Shown in pieces: positions 6,439 through 14,266 of a DNA stretch of 35,375 bases (position 1 is its first letter; each line of letters opens with the position of its first letter). The DNA comes from an uncultured SAR116 cluster alpha proteobacterium (GTDB lineage Bacteria > Pseudomonadota > Alphaproteobacteria > Puniceispirillales > Marisalimonadaceae). The notes beneath the pieces are model-generated. The model saw only the letters and a program-made list of their open reading frames with translations. It was not told the DNA's origin and ran no database searches. The position numbers were made by a program, and so were the translations under genes. The DNA lies in assembly GCA_902543145.1 (NCBI GenBank), contig CACBXG010000012.1, positions 1-35,375 on the forward strand, in the 5' to 3' direction.

Positions 6439-8007
6439 TTAATAATAATCCATATTTTTATTATTTTTTTGCATCTCGTTAATTATATTTGTAACACCTA
6501 TGCCAACGGCTTCGTAGGCATCATATATTTCATCTGCTCCTGAATTTTCTAATATTTTTGTATTTTCATTTGATCTTGTTGGGACTATGATTTTTCCTAT
6601 AAAGCCGTATCTTCTAGCTTGTAAAGTAGACCAATTTTGTGCATGAAATTCTGGTAATGCGAGTACAATAACTTTTAATTTTCCAAATCTTAATTTAGAC
6701 CAAAATCCTGGATCTTCAGCATCAGCGAATGCCACCCTGTTTCCTTCTGATAATTTATTTAAAGCTATTTCTGTATCAGCGTCAACGCCTACAACTTTTA
6801 TACCTTTCTCAGTTAATTTATTAAAAATTGAACTCCCAATTCTACCCATACCGACAATCATGATCTCAGCTTCTCCAAAAGTATGTGGTTGCTCATCAGG
6901 ATGATGTTTTTCTCTTTCAAATTTTATTAAAAAATTTTCAAGATATACAAAAATTTCATGAACATATTTATTCAACACGGAACCAATAATAAAGCTAATA
7001 CATACTGACAATACTAGAATAGCTAAAATCTTTTGGTCTATTATATTTAAATCATACCAATATGTAGCAACTATGAGACTAAATTCTGAATAAGTTATTA
7101 ATGAGATTGAAATTAAGAACGAAGAATATGCTCTCAAATTAAAGAAGATTAGTAGAAAAAATAAAGATAAAAATTTAACTACTAGCAATAAAATTAAGAA
7201 GAATGAATTTAAAATAATTTCCTGATTAAGATTTAATTTCATTCCAAGAGATACAAAAAATGCTACTAATAAAATCTCTCTTAAACTCCATATCTTTTCA
7301 CCTAATCTATCAGCAAATTTAATGTTTGATAACATCATTCCCATTATTAGGGCACCTAATTCTCCCGACAAACCAAGTTTTTCAAACAAATATCCTCCTA
7401 AAAAGAGACCAATTATTACAGAAGTAAGCAGTTGTAATTCTTCATTTGATTGTAGTTTTTCTAAAACGATTTTTACTATTGGGATGCATAAAGGAGTAAA
7501 TAAAAGAAGAAGTGTATAAAATGATAAATTAGTTTCATTTGTATAAAGTAATAAAAAAAGAGCTAAAATATCCTGAAAAATTAAAATTAAGATTGAGTTT
7601 CTCCCATGAAAAGAATTAATTTCTTTTCGATCCTCGAGAGATTTTGAGGCTATTACTGTGCTTGAAAAAGTTAAAATAATACAAAGCAAAATTTTTGCTT
7701 CGAAATCTATGTTTATATTTAATAAAATAAAATAAATTAGTGTTATTAATAAAGAATGGAGAAAAAAAACATTTAAAAAGCTTAAACTTAGAAATGAAGA
7801 AGGTTTTACCTTTAAGCCTATAGAAAAAAGTAATAATTCAACACCAATTTTTGAGGGTATTGACAAAATTTCATCATTATCTGAAAAACTTATGTATGAG
7901 AAGAAATATCCAGAGGTTATAAAACCAATTAAAATTGGTAATGATAAAACCTTGAAAATAAAACCAAAAAATAAAGCTCCACTCAACCAAATTAAGATCA
8001 AATCCAT
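6439..8007 (-). CDS. Kef-type monovalent cation:proton antiporter with RCK/TrkA-N domain
   Basis: A 522-aa protein. About the first 350 residues are a series of hydrophobic segments of the CPA2 Na+/H+ exchanger fold, including LGLSGELGALIMGMMLS, typical of the family. A short hydrophilic linker then leads to a Rossmann RCK_N domain with IVGMGRIGSS (the dinucleotide-binding GxGxxG, near 390) and an acidic VVGVDADTE strand. It would export potassium or sodium in exchange for protons at the inner membrane, gated by a nucleotide. KefB/KefC are longer (about 600 aa); this form lacks a clear RCK_C domain. It is monocistronic. The 245-bp gap upstream (8008-8252) shows no gene or clear signal. Confidence 0.88.
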   Translation of the reverse strand: MDLILIWLSGALFFGFIFKVLSLPILIGFITSGYFFSYISFSDNDEILSIPSKIGVELLLFSIGLKVKPSSFLSLSFLNVFFLHSLLITLIYFILLNINIDFEAKILLCIILTFSSTVIASKSLEDRKEINSFHGRNSILILIFQDILALFLLLYTNETNLSFYTLLLLFTPLCIPIVKIVLEKLQSNEELQLLTSVIIGLFLGGYLFEKLGLSGELGALIMGMMLSNIKFADRLGEKIWSLREILLVAFFVSLGMKLNLNQEIILNSFFLILLLVVKFLSLFFLLIFFNLRAYSSFLISISLITYSEFSLIVATYWYDLNIIDQKILAILVLSVCISFIIGSVLNKYVHEIFVYLENFLIKFEREKHHPDEQPHTFGEAEIMIVGMGRIGSSIFNKLTEKGIKVVGVDADTEIALNKLSEGNRVAFADAEDPGFWSKLRFGKLKVIVLALPEFHAQNWSTLQARRYGFIGKIIVPTRSNENTKILENSGADEIYDAYEAVGIGVTNIINEMQKNNKNMDYY

Positions 8008-8252
8008 ACAGTAATATAGAATTAAATGATAAAAAAGTGTAAAAATAATAACTCGTGTGACCTTTTTTTATATTTTGATGTTTTGTTTGATGAAAACTTC
8101 ATCAATTCACAATGAAATTTATGATATATTTATTTCTAAATTAGATTTCATTAAACTAATTAATTGCAAGGACAGAATTAACTTAAAGCTTTATGATTGA
8201 TATCTGGACCTTATTTAGTTGCCCGATAAATTATTCATTTTTTAAGATAAGA

Positions 8253-8645
8253 CTAGCTTTTAACTTCGAGAATTTTAATCATAAAATCATATAAACCAGG
8301 ACCCTTTTTATCCACAGCATCCCTAATCGTGAGATGGATGTTATTTGGATTTTTTCCATCCAACATTATCATTTTCTGTCCACCTGTAAAATTAGCTTTA
8401 GACAGTTTTAGGGGGATATTTTCAATGATCAACTTCAAGCGCTCGATATTGTCTCTTAGCCATTTCTTTTCAAGATCTTCTTCCCCAGCTGGGAATATAT
8501 ATCGTCGGTCAACCAATTGTTTTATGTGAAGAACACGCTCAGCAATTTCCTGAAGTTTTGAATAGCCACCAATAACACTAACTGCGTCTCTTATGTCACG
8601 ATTAAATCCACTGCCGTCAGCACGAATCTTTGGGTTTGGGGGCAT
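8253..8645 (-). pseudogene. C-terminal piece of the carboxyltransferase, out of frame
   Basis: A 130-aa frame starting MPPNPKIRADGSGFNRDIRD. Read upstream of its ATG it continues as PQLPFYAM back to the C9 tract at 8665-8673. With one extra C the tract would join it in frame to the 8591-10159 gene (TPPPQLPFYAMPPNPK). It is therefore the lost end of that protein, not an independent gene. It is helical, with an IERLKLIIENIPLKL segment. It has no biotin-attachment MKM motif, so the rebuilt protein would lack a biotinyl domain. Separate translation from the internal ATG cannot be excluded. Confidence 0.75.
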
Positions 8646-10159
8646 CGCATAAAATGGTAATTGAGGGGGGGGGTGTCTGGCGAGTTACATTCATTAGCGA
8701 CGCTAAGTATATGCCCTATTGCCTTAAATGATCCTGAATCCTTAAGCAGTGAGGCAGAAATATTCTGACGTAACGTTGGCTTTAGCAAACCAACTTCGAC
8801 TAATTTTTCTTCAGCAATTGGGATGCCATTAGGGCGATCGACCGCCTTCGTATACTTTTCTGAAGTCTTCAGATTAAGTTGCTTTAAAGCTTTTGTTATT
8901 AGCTTTTTGCTGGTGCTAGATGGAACTTTTCCATGACGTCCTACAAGATAATCAGCAATGCCAGGATAAAGAGAATGGTATTTGTCACGGCCTTCTAACT
9001 GATTCCAGAGTGATAGTGCAGCTTGACCAGTAGTATTTGCTGCATAAGGGGTAACTTGGGTTGGTTGGCCAAGGTCTTCTAAAATTTCTGCTTGCATTTT
9101 ATATATTGCAATCTGGATTTGGTCCCAATCAGCATGATGACCATCCACTCCTAAAAGACGTCCAAGATTCTCAACCAGTCCAGGTATTGATTTGAGTGTT
9201 GCAGACGCCCCACCAGGTGTGCGTGCGTAGTACATTGCTTCTACAAGTTTAGAATTATAACGTGACTCGAAATCACGATATTGAAAACGCAGCCCATAAA
9301 GGGAAGACATACTAGCCTTGATAGCATCGTTATTTAATTGTGGGGATTTTGTTGCAACTCTTTCATCAGGATAGTTCCTAATAAGGTTTAACATCTTGTT
9401 CATGCTTGGTTGCGCTGTTGACCCTGAAAGAGCTGGATGTTGTACATCCATTGTTATGTCCTTATTTAACTCCACTGCTGCCAAAACCGCAGCCATGTAA
9501 CAGACAGGGGCCTCACCATAAGTGGAATGTGCGTGAATGTTTACTTCATGGTCAGGAAAACGCTTATATAATGCTGATACAAGTTCATATACGAAATAGG
9601 CGCTTAATCTACCACTGGCAGATTTCAAATAAAATCCTTTATGGCCAAGTTCTACAAGTTCATCAGCAAAAGCAAGACATCTGGCAACAGTTATGTTTGG
9701 ATTATCTTCAATGCAAATTGTTCCCTGTGCTAAAATATCATAACCTGCATCTTGGGCTTCTGCTACAGCTTGAGCAACACCGGAAAGACATGATGCATCA
9801 TTAAGGCCATGAAAATTCTGCAGGATATTCATTCCCATACTAGCATACTCAAAAACTAGCGCTCTTATTACATCATAAGGTTGAGGCTCATAACCAAGAA
9901 GAAAATCTCCACGTATAAGGGCAGATTGCCTCACCCCAAGACTTTTAAAATGTAAAAGCAATTTTTCAACTTCTGCCCATTCATTTCGTCCTTTCTTGGC
10001 AAAAATATCAAAAAATGTACCCCCACCCGTTTGAATCGATTCAGTACCAATCAGATGTGCAGTTGGATAAGAATCTATGATTTCCTGTGCAGACGGGTTA
10101 GTTCCAAATAAAGACTGAATAGAATCGCGTAAAACGTCTTGGAATTTTATTTTTGACAT
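8591..10159 (-). CDS. Pyruvate/oxaloacetate carboxyltransferase-domain protein, frameshifted near its 3' end
   Basis: Related to pyruvate carboxylase subunit B and oxaloacetate decarboxylase alpha (HMGL-like TIM barrel). Visible marks are FQDVLRDSIQSLFGT at the start (family form LRDxxQS), the metal-binding HAHSTYGEA near 214-222, YLKSASGRL near 176-184 where the family has the carboxylated lysine in KDMAG, and QHPALSGSTAQPSM near 240. A PYC-type middle domain follows (about 290-490). The family moves a carboxyl group between biotin and pyruvate/oxaloacetate, but no biotin domain is encoded and no carboxylase partner is nearby. Codons after the C9 tract (about the last 30 here) are the wrong frame. 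The gene is visibly richer in G+C than its neighbours, suggesting separate acquisition. Confidence 0.82.
   Translation of the reverse strand: MSKIKFQDVLRDSIQSLFGTNPSAQEIIDSYPTAHLIGTESIQTGGGTFFDIFAKKGRNEWAEVEKLLLHFKSLGVRQSALIRGDFLLGYEPQPYDVIRALVFEYASMGMNILQNFHGLNDASCLSGVAQAVAEAQDAGYDILAQGTICIEDNPNITVARCLAFADELVELGHKGFYLKSASGRLSAYFVYELVSALYKRFPDHEVNIHAHSTYGEAPVCYMAAVLAAVELNKDITMDVQHPALSGSTAQPSMNKMLNLIRNYPDERVATKSPQLNNDAIKASMSSLYGLRFQYRDFESRYNSKLVEAMYYARTPGGASATLKSIPGLVENLGRLLGVDGHHADWDQIQIAIYKMQAEILEDLGQPTQVTPYAANTTGQAALSLWNQLEGRDKYHSLYPGIADYLVGRHGKVPSSTSKKLITKALKQLNLKTSEKYTKAVDRPNGIPIAEEKLVEVGLLKPTLRQNISASLLKDSGSFKAIGHILSVANECNSPDTPPLNYHFMRCPQTQRFVLTAVDLIVT
8665..8673 (-). other. C9 homopolymer tract (G9 on the plus strand) at the frameshift
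   Basis: Nine consecutive G on the plus strand at the exact point where the coding frame switches between 8591-10159 and 8253-8645. Adding one base, or removing two, restores one frame of about 630 codons. It is the only such G/C run that I notice in this AT-rich window. Confidence 0.85.
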
Positions 10160-10466
10160 AGCAAATTTCTCAATAATAGTAGCAGTGTCAGTTTACTAAA
10201 GTACAAAATAGAAGTATGAGTACGACCATTTTTAAGTTCTGTTTTTAACTTTTGAAAATTGAAACTTTAAACTAAAGTCTAGTCTTAATAAATATTATAG
10301 TTAGGTAAAGGTGTACTTAAAACAACAATAAGCCTAATTATCTGACAAATTCATAAATCTGTTAATAAAGTGAGCAATATTTTAGTAAATTGTCTAAAAT
10401 CAGCGATTAAATCTAGAAAGCTTTTCCAGGATTATTTTATGATAGTTTGACGGAGTTGGTTTGTTA
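10160..10466. other. Gene-free stretch, nothing identified
   Basis: 307 bp of AT-rich sequence between the carboxyltransferase start and the reductase stop. It must hold the carboxyltransferase promoter, but I see no clear promoter boxes, hairpin, repeat or missed ORF. Confidence 0.5.
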
Positions 10467-11483
10467 TTATTTTGTTTGAATTAACTTAATTGCATTAGCA
10501 GTTTCAACTACAGTCTTTTTAAAAGGCATTGGTCTCCATTTGAAAGTTTTAATTGTACTTGAATTATCTGCAGTAATTTTTATTCCTAATAATGCTAGCA
10601 TACCTTTTGCTTCACGATCAAATAAAGATAAAAATTTGAATAAAAAATTTGGTGCTTTTTTAGTACTTGGGCCTTTGTAACCTTCATTTAAAAGTAATTG
10701 TGCAACTTCAGCAAAACTCACAGGATTTGTTCCAGAAGCTATAAATCTTTTTCCAGCAACTTTTGAATTTGTTAGAGCTTGTACATGTAATTTTGCTACA
10801 TCTCTAACATCTACCATAGGAAAAGCAGCATCTGGTACCATAGGTATTTTACCATTTAGAACTTTAGAAAGTATAGTTAATGATTCGCAAGAGATGTTAT
10901 CCCCAAGAGGGGGGCCAAACACTCCTCCTGGAGCAATTACAACTAATTCCATTTTAGATATTTTTTTATTTTCATTTATAAAATCCCAAGCTGATCTTTC
11001 TGCAATAGTTTTGCTTCTTATATACGTATTTAGATTAGGATAATTTAGATCAGTCCAATCTTTGGGGCCAAACTGACCACGACGAATACTTGACATCATT
11101 GAGACAATTGAACTTGTTAAAACTACTCTTTTTATTCCTGCTTTTTGTGAAGCTTCCAACACACGTCTTGTTCCTTCAACAGCAGGTGATATCATATCAT
11201 TTTCATTCTTGGGATTTGCAATTCTAAATGGTGATGCAACATGCATAACATATTCGCAATCTTGAATTGCTTTATCCCAACCATTGTTATAAGTCAGCTC
11301 TAATATTTCGAATGTAAGATTTTTTAAATTTATATCATTTTTTTTGAATGTATTAATAACTTCTTCTCTTTTAGCAGAATTACGTACAGTACCTATTACT
11401 TTATAACCTTTTTCTAGTAATTCCTTAGCGCAATAAAGTCCTATGAAACCAGATATTCCCGTAACTAAAACTGTTTTTGACAT
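10467..11483 (-). CDS. NAD(P)-dependent epimerase/dehydratase, dihydroflavonol-4-reductase-like extended SDR
   Basis: About 338 aa from the ATG at 11483. MSKTVLVTGISGFIGLYCAK carries the extended-SDR cofactor motif TGxxGFIG. HVASPF near 85-90, VVLTSSIVSMM near 120, and the active-site YIRSK (YxxxK) near 160 match the DFR / cinnamoyl-CoA-reductase-like subgroup, as does the APGGVFGPPLG loop. The substrate is unknown; bacterial members reduce various aldehydes and ketones. A TTG at 11498 would add five residues, but the conserved fold begins directly after the ATG. The 93-aa barrel-like protein lies 45 bp upstream on the same strand, so the two may be co-transcribed. Confidence 0.85.
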   Translation of the reverse strand: MSKTVLVTGISGFIGLYCAKELLEKGYKVIGTVRNSAKREEVINTFKKNDINLKNLTFEILELTYNNGWDKAIQDCEYVMHVASPFRIANPKNENDMISPAVEGTRRVLEASQKAGIKRVVLTSSIVSMMSSIRRGQFGPKDWTDLNYPNLNTYIRSKTIAERSAWDFINENKKISKMELVVIAPGGVFGPPLGDNISCESLTILSKVLNGKIPMVPDAAFPMVDVRDVAKLHVQALTNSKVAGKRFIASGTNPVSFAEVAQLLLNEGYKGPSTKKAPNFLFKFLSLFDREAKGMLALLGIKITADNSSTIKTFKWRPMPFKKTVVETANAIKLIQTK

Positions 11484-11528
11484 AGATAAATTTCTCAAAT
11501 TAATTAAACTAAAATTTTCCTGCTACAA

Positions 11529-11810
11529 TTAATTGTTTCTTCTAATTATATTATGCAATTCTATTACTTCAGGTTCACCTGGGTCCAATCCCATCTCTGA
11601 TAGAACAGGACCTATTTTTGCACCAAATGACTCAAAATGTTCTTTAGAGTCAAAAAGCAAAGAAACTTTCATTTGATCACCTGATCCAAAACATAATTCT
11701 AATTCAAGTCCAGGGTCAGGATGTATACCTTCTTTATAGAGTCTTTCCAAAATTGTATCGTACTGTTCTGCTGTCATGGATGGAGGTGAAAAGCGTACCA
11801 AAATACTCAT
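11529..11810 (-). CDS. Small unknown protein, probable dimeric alpha/beta-barrel type
   Basis: A 93-aa protein: MSILVRFSPPSMTAEQYDTI, then a helix, an LELELCFGSGDQMKVSLLFD strand pair, a helix EHFESFGAKIGPVLSEMG, and a final strand. This beta-alpha-beta-beta-alpha-beta order is that of ferredoxin-like dimeric barrels (ABM, EthD, muconolactone-isomerase types). I see no recognisable active-site signature. It is probably the first gene of a two-gene unit with the reductase. It is one of four small proteins of this kind in the island. Confidence 0.6.
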   Translation of the reverse strand: MSILVRFSPPSMTAEQYDTILERLYKEGIHPDPGLELELCFGSGDQMKVSLLFDSKEHFESFGAKIGPVLSEMGLDPGEPEVIELHNIIRRNN

Positions 11811-12166
11811 AAGAATTCCTTTCTAAATTTATAAATTATTTAGACACATTTATTGTTTTGAATGCTAATTATTTTATTAAAAAATTATATATTTATGACG
11901 TTTTGCAATTAATTAAGTCATAATTGACTGAATGAAAGATTGAAATTTACTTAACCATTTGAAACTGAAATTTCTCAGGACCAAAGTGCACTCATCCAAT
12001 ATGAACAAATCAAGTAATAAAAGAATCTATTGAAAATTTAATGTTATCTAAAAAATACAGATAAAAACCTGACGACCGGTTGGTATTAAGAATAAAAATT
12101 ACAATGAAAAACCCAAAAACCGAAGTCTTTAAGGGTGATCTAAGTTATTGATTTTATTGATACAGT

Positions 12167-12222
12167 TGGTTGCGGGGGTAGGATTTGAACCTACGACCTT
12201 CAGGTTATGAGCCTGACGAGCT
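12167..12222 (-). repeat. tRNA-fMet 3' fragment (attachment-site remnant)
   Basis: On the minus strand it reads as the 3' part of initiator tRNA: AGCTCGTCAGGCTCATAACC (D-stem end and CAT anticodon arm), then the T arm and CCCCCGCAACCA. Similarity ends at 12222, the same point in the tRNA at which the tRNA-Met fragment breaks. The 5' half is missing, and no intact tRNA-fMet is in the window. Its anticodon part repeats at the integrase stop. Confidence 0.85.
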
Positions 12223-12240
12223 GTTCACCGATCAAACAAG

Positions 12241-12279
12241 GGTTACTGCACCCTTTTACTAATCAACAATGGTCAATGG
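12241..12279. repeat. 39-bp direct repeat, left copy
   Basis: 37 of 39 positions match 21379-21417 in the same orientation; the shared core includes CTGCACCCTTTTACTAAT and AACAATGGTCAATGG. It lies 18 bp after the tRNA-fMet fragment. The two copies bracket the 9.1-kb block that carries urtABCDE. Confidence 0.85.
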
Positions 12280-12293
12280 AGCATGGATTGGAG

Positions 12294-12311
12294 TTGGTAG
12301 TTACGTTGGTA
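12294..12311 (+). repeat. TTGGTA-N6-TTGGTA pair, possible integrase arm site
   Basis: TTGGTA at 12294-12299 and 12306-12311, with the same 12-bp period as the two pairs downstream of the integrase. It sits 72 bp from the tRNA-fMet fragment. Confidence 0.5.
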
Positions 12312-12443
12312 AGATTACTGTTAGGTAAATTTGTTTGAAATTAAAGATAAACGTTTCTAAATAAAATGTTTAATATTTAAGCTAATTATACATTCAAATA
12401 CAATATACCTTGATTGTAACTTCTATTCACTATTTTGTTATGT

Positions 12444-12704
12444 TTAATTATTATCCATTTTAGTCAAAGTATACATCTCATGTTCTAGTCCAAGTTTAGG
12501 CGCTATTTCTGGTATTCTTTCTGACATTATCTTTTCCATTTTTTCAGGGTCGGTTATCGTTGCTTTTATCATTGCAGTGTTTTCGTCAACTTTCCCAACT
12601 ATGTCATCTTTCATAAATTGTTTTCTTAGTTCTAAATCTCCATCATATACAGATTTCCATTCGTTATAACTACAAGTAAATTTTGCTACAAAAAAAACAT
12701 CCAT
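12444..12704 (-). CDS. Small unknown protein, probable ferredoxin-like fold
   Basis: An 86-aa protein, MDVFFVAKFTCSYNEWKSVY, with a first strand, a helix with an xxWxxxYD motif, strands around GKVDENTAMIKATITDP, and a helix MEKIMSERIPEIAPKLG before a last strand. The pattern suits small dimeric barrels; DUF3764-like proteins have a similar strand-EWxxxFD opening, but I cannot confirm membership. It lies 66 bp downstream of the 124-aa gene on the same strand, so co-transcription is likely. Confidence 0.6.
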   Translation of the reverse strand: MDVFFVAKFTCSYNEWKSVYDGDLELRKQFMKDDIVGKVDENTAMIKATITDPEKMEKIMSERIPEIAPKLGLEHEMYTLTKMDNN

Positions 12705-12770
12705 TATCTTATTCCTTTAATATTTTTTTAATATGTTTATTCTTTAAATTTTTTTATTACAGTATATGTC

Positions 12771-13145
12771 TCACCTTATTGAGTGATAAATCATACCTCC
12801 AGGACTAATAACTTTTCCATAATCGTGAAGTATATTACCAAAGTCTTCAAAATAGTCATTTTTCATAGCATTCTCTATATGACGTTGAACACTTTCTAAT
12901 GAAGTAAATCTCTCATTTATTGTGAAAACTATATTTCCAGTTTCGCCCTTTGAGGGATCAGTTGGATCAACAAATTCAGGTGCTTTAGTGAAATAAGAAT
13001 TTAAAAGGTGCTCCTGACCATTGTTATTTTCTGAATAAAACTCTTCCATCCAGGATGCGTGTTTTTTAAAAATACTTTCAACTTTTTCTGCACTCTCTTT
13101 CGGAACCACATATCCTAAATTAATACATCTTATTTCTTCTGACAT
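12771..13145 (-). CDS. Small unknown protein, probable dimeric alpha/beta-barrel type
   Basis: A 124-aa protein. It begins with strand EEIRCINLGYVVPKESAEK, then a helix with FKKHASWMEEFY. A loop region holds a proline/threonine-rich FVDPTDPSKGETGN, and a strand NIVFTINERF leads to a second helix VQRHIENAMKN. No signal peptide or cofactor motif is seen. It resembles stand-alone monooxygenase/NIPSNAP-like folds without conserved catalytic residues that I can name. It sits between two other small genes on the minus strand with gaps of about 65 bp. Confidence 0.6.
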   Translation of the reverse strand: MSEEIRCINLGYVVPKESAEKVESIFKKHASWMEEFYSENNNGQEHLLNSYFTKAPEFVDPTDPSKGETGNIVFTINERFTSLESVQRHIENAMKNDYFEDFGNILHDYGKVISPGGMIYHSIR

Positions 13146-13209
13146 TTAAACTACTCCTATTTATTATAAGTAAATGTTTTTCTTCTAGATTTAAAATAAT
13201 AGCTATTTA

Positions 13210-13827
13210 TTATATATTTAATAACACCCTTGATGATATTAATGTTCCAGCATTACTTGCTTTTAAAACAATCTTTTGAAATTCTTCTGACATACCAACT
13301 CTATCAATTTGTTCTCCCATAGAGGACATATCACGGAAATAATAACAAGCAATTAATCTATCCATGTTTGTTGCTAATAACGGCACAACTGCCATAAAAG
13401 AAGCGTCTTCATCTTTTATAATAGCGTCTATTTCAGGAAAGATTTGAACAGCTTCAGACAAATTATTTCTAGATAACTGGTATTCTCTCATCATAATTAC
13501 ATTATGCTCAGGTGAAATATTACCATATATAGTTCTAAAAACTTCAGGACCTATTAAGTGACCTCCAGGATCAGCTTCTCTTTCTTTCATTAAAGCAATT
13601 CTAGCTGGATCTTGTGACATTTCGTTAAATGAATTACAGCCCTTTTCCATGTTTTCATATGATGCGGTTAAATGAATTGATCCCGCTAAATCACCCGCAA
13701 CTATTCTTGCAACCCTAGCCTTTGCACCATGGTTGGACATTATTTCTTGCAAAGATTTAGCCCTCTTAAATACTAAATCACTTTTACCTAGAATTGGCGT
13801 TAATATACGTCTTGAAATGATAGTCAA
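13210..13827 (-). CDS. Unknown protein, probably a tandem ferredoxin-like (dimeric barrel) protein
   Basis: A 205-aa protein. It appears to hold two similar halves: about 1-110 (SRRILTPILGKSDLVFKRAK, then ARVARIVAGDLAGSIHLTAS and a helix ending EREADPG) and about 110-205 (NVIMMREYQLSRNNLSEAVQ, then ASFMAVVPLLATNMDRLIAC and a helix EQIDRVGMSEEFQKI). Each half has a strand-helix-strand-strand-helix order, as in internally duplicated dimeric barrels. No catalytic motif is recognised. It is the first gene of the three-gene minus-strand set, with a possible AGGAGG-like ribosome binding site (GAGGTAAAATTGACT before the ATG). The gene is divergent from urtA. Confidence 0.6.
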   Translation of the reverse strand: MTIISRRILTPILGKSDLVFKRAKSLQEIMSNHGAKARVARIVAGDLAGSIHLTASYENMEKGCNSFNEMSQDPARIALMKEREADPGGHLIGPEVFRTIYGNISPEHNVIMMREYQLSRNNLSEAVQIFPEIDAIIKDEDASFMAVVPLLATNMDRLIACYYFRDMSSMGEQIDRVGMSEEFQKIVLKASNAGTLISSRVLLNI

Positions 13828-14266
13828 TTTTACCTCCTCATTAAATATATTTAAATTAGAAACTAAATATATTGATAATCAAAGTTTTTTATTAAGGTTT
13901 CATTACAATGATATTTTTTTGTGCATATTAAATTATAATGACCGTAGTCCATAGAACTCGGATCAGGGTTCAATGATGGGTTTGAAATAAGATTGATTTA
14001 GTAAACTATAAGTTAATTTTAAATTACAAATTTTCTGTAGAATCAAAATCCAATTATAAATAATTAGCAATTTATTTTAAATTAAATTTGACCAAAAAAT
14101 AATCAATTTCAAATTGGACTAATTTTAATTGAATTTCAAATAATTGATATAATTGAATTAAATTTAAATTTCAAATCTCAACAGACGTGGGTTCTAATAT
14201 TTGCAATTCATAAAATAACTCATCAATATTTACTATTTTTATTTAATTCGAGAAAGGTGAAATATT
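13828..14266. promoter_or_regulatory. Divergent promoter region of urtA with three AATTTCAAAT repeats
   Basis: 439 bp without a supported gene, very AT-rich. AATTTCAAAT occurs at 14105-14114, 14132-14141 and 14167-14176; the first lies in a palindrome CAATTTCAAATTG. A consensus TATAAT is at 14148-14153. These are candidate regulator sites for urea-transporter expression, but such words arise easily in AT-rich DNA. Confidence 0.35.

Larger units (their letters stand above)
11811..12443. other. 633-bp gene-free recombination region
   Basis: It holds the tRNA-fMet fragment (12167-12222), one copy of the 39-bp repeat (12241-12279) and a TTGGTA pair (12294-12311), with a lone TTGGTA at about 12081. 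I find no ORF. The rest is AT-rich. It separates the first cargo block from the second. Confidence 0.6.

Noticed and set aside
12167-12240. A complete tRNA-fMet using GTGAACAGCTCG as D arm
   Set aside because: Upstream of the D stem no acceptor 5' strand matches the 3' end (CCCCCGCAACCA), so no cloverleaf closes.
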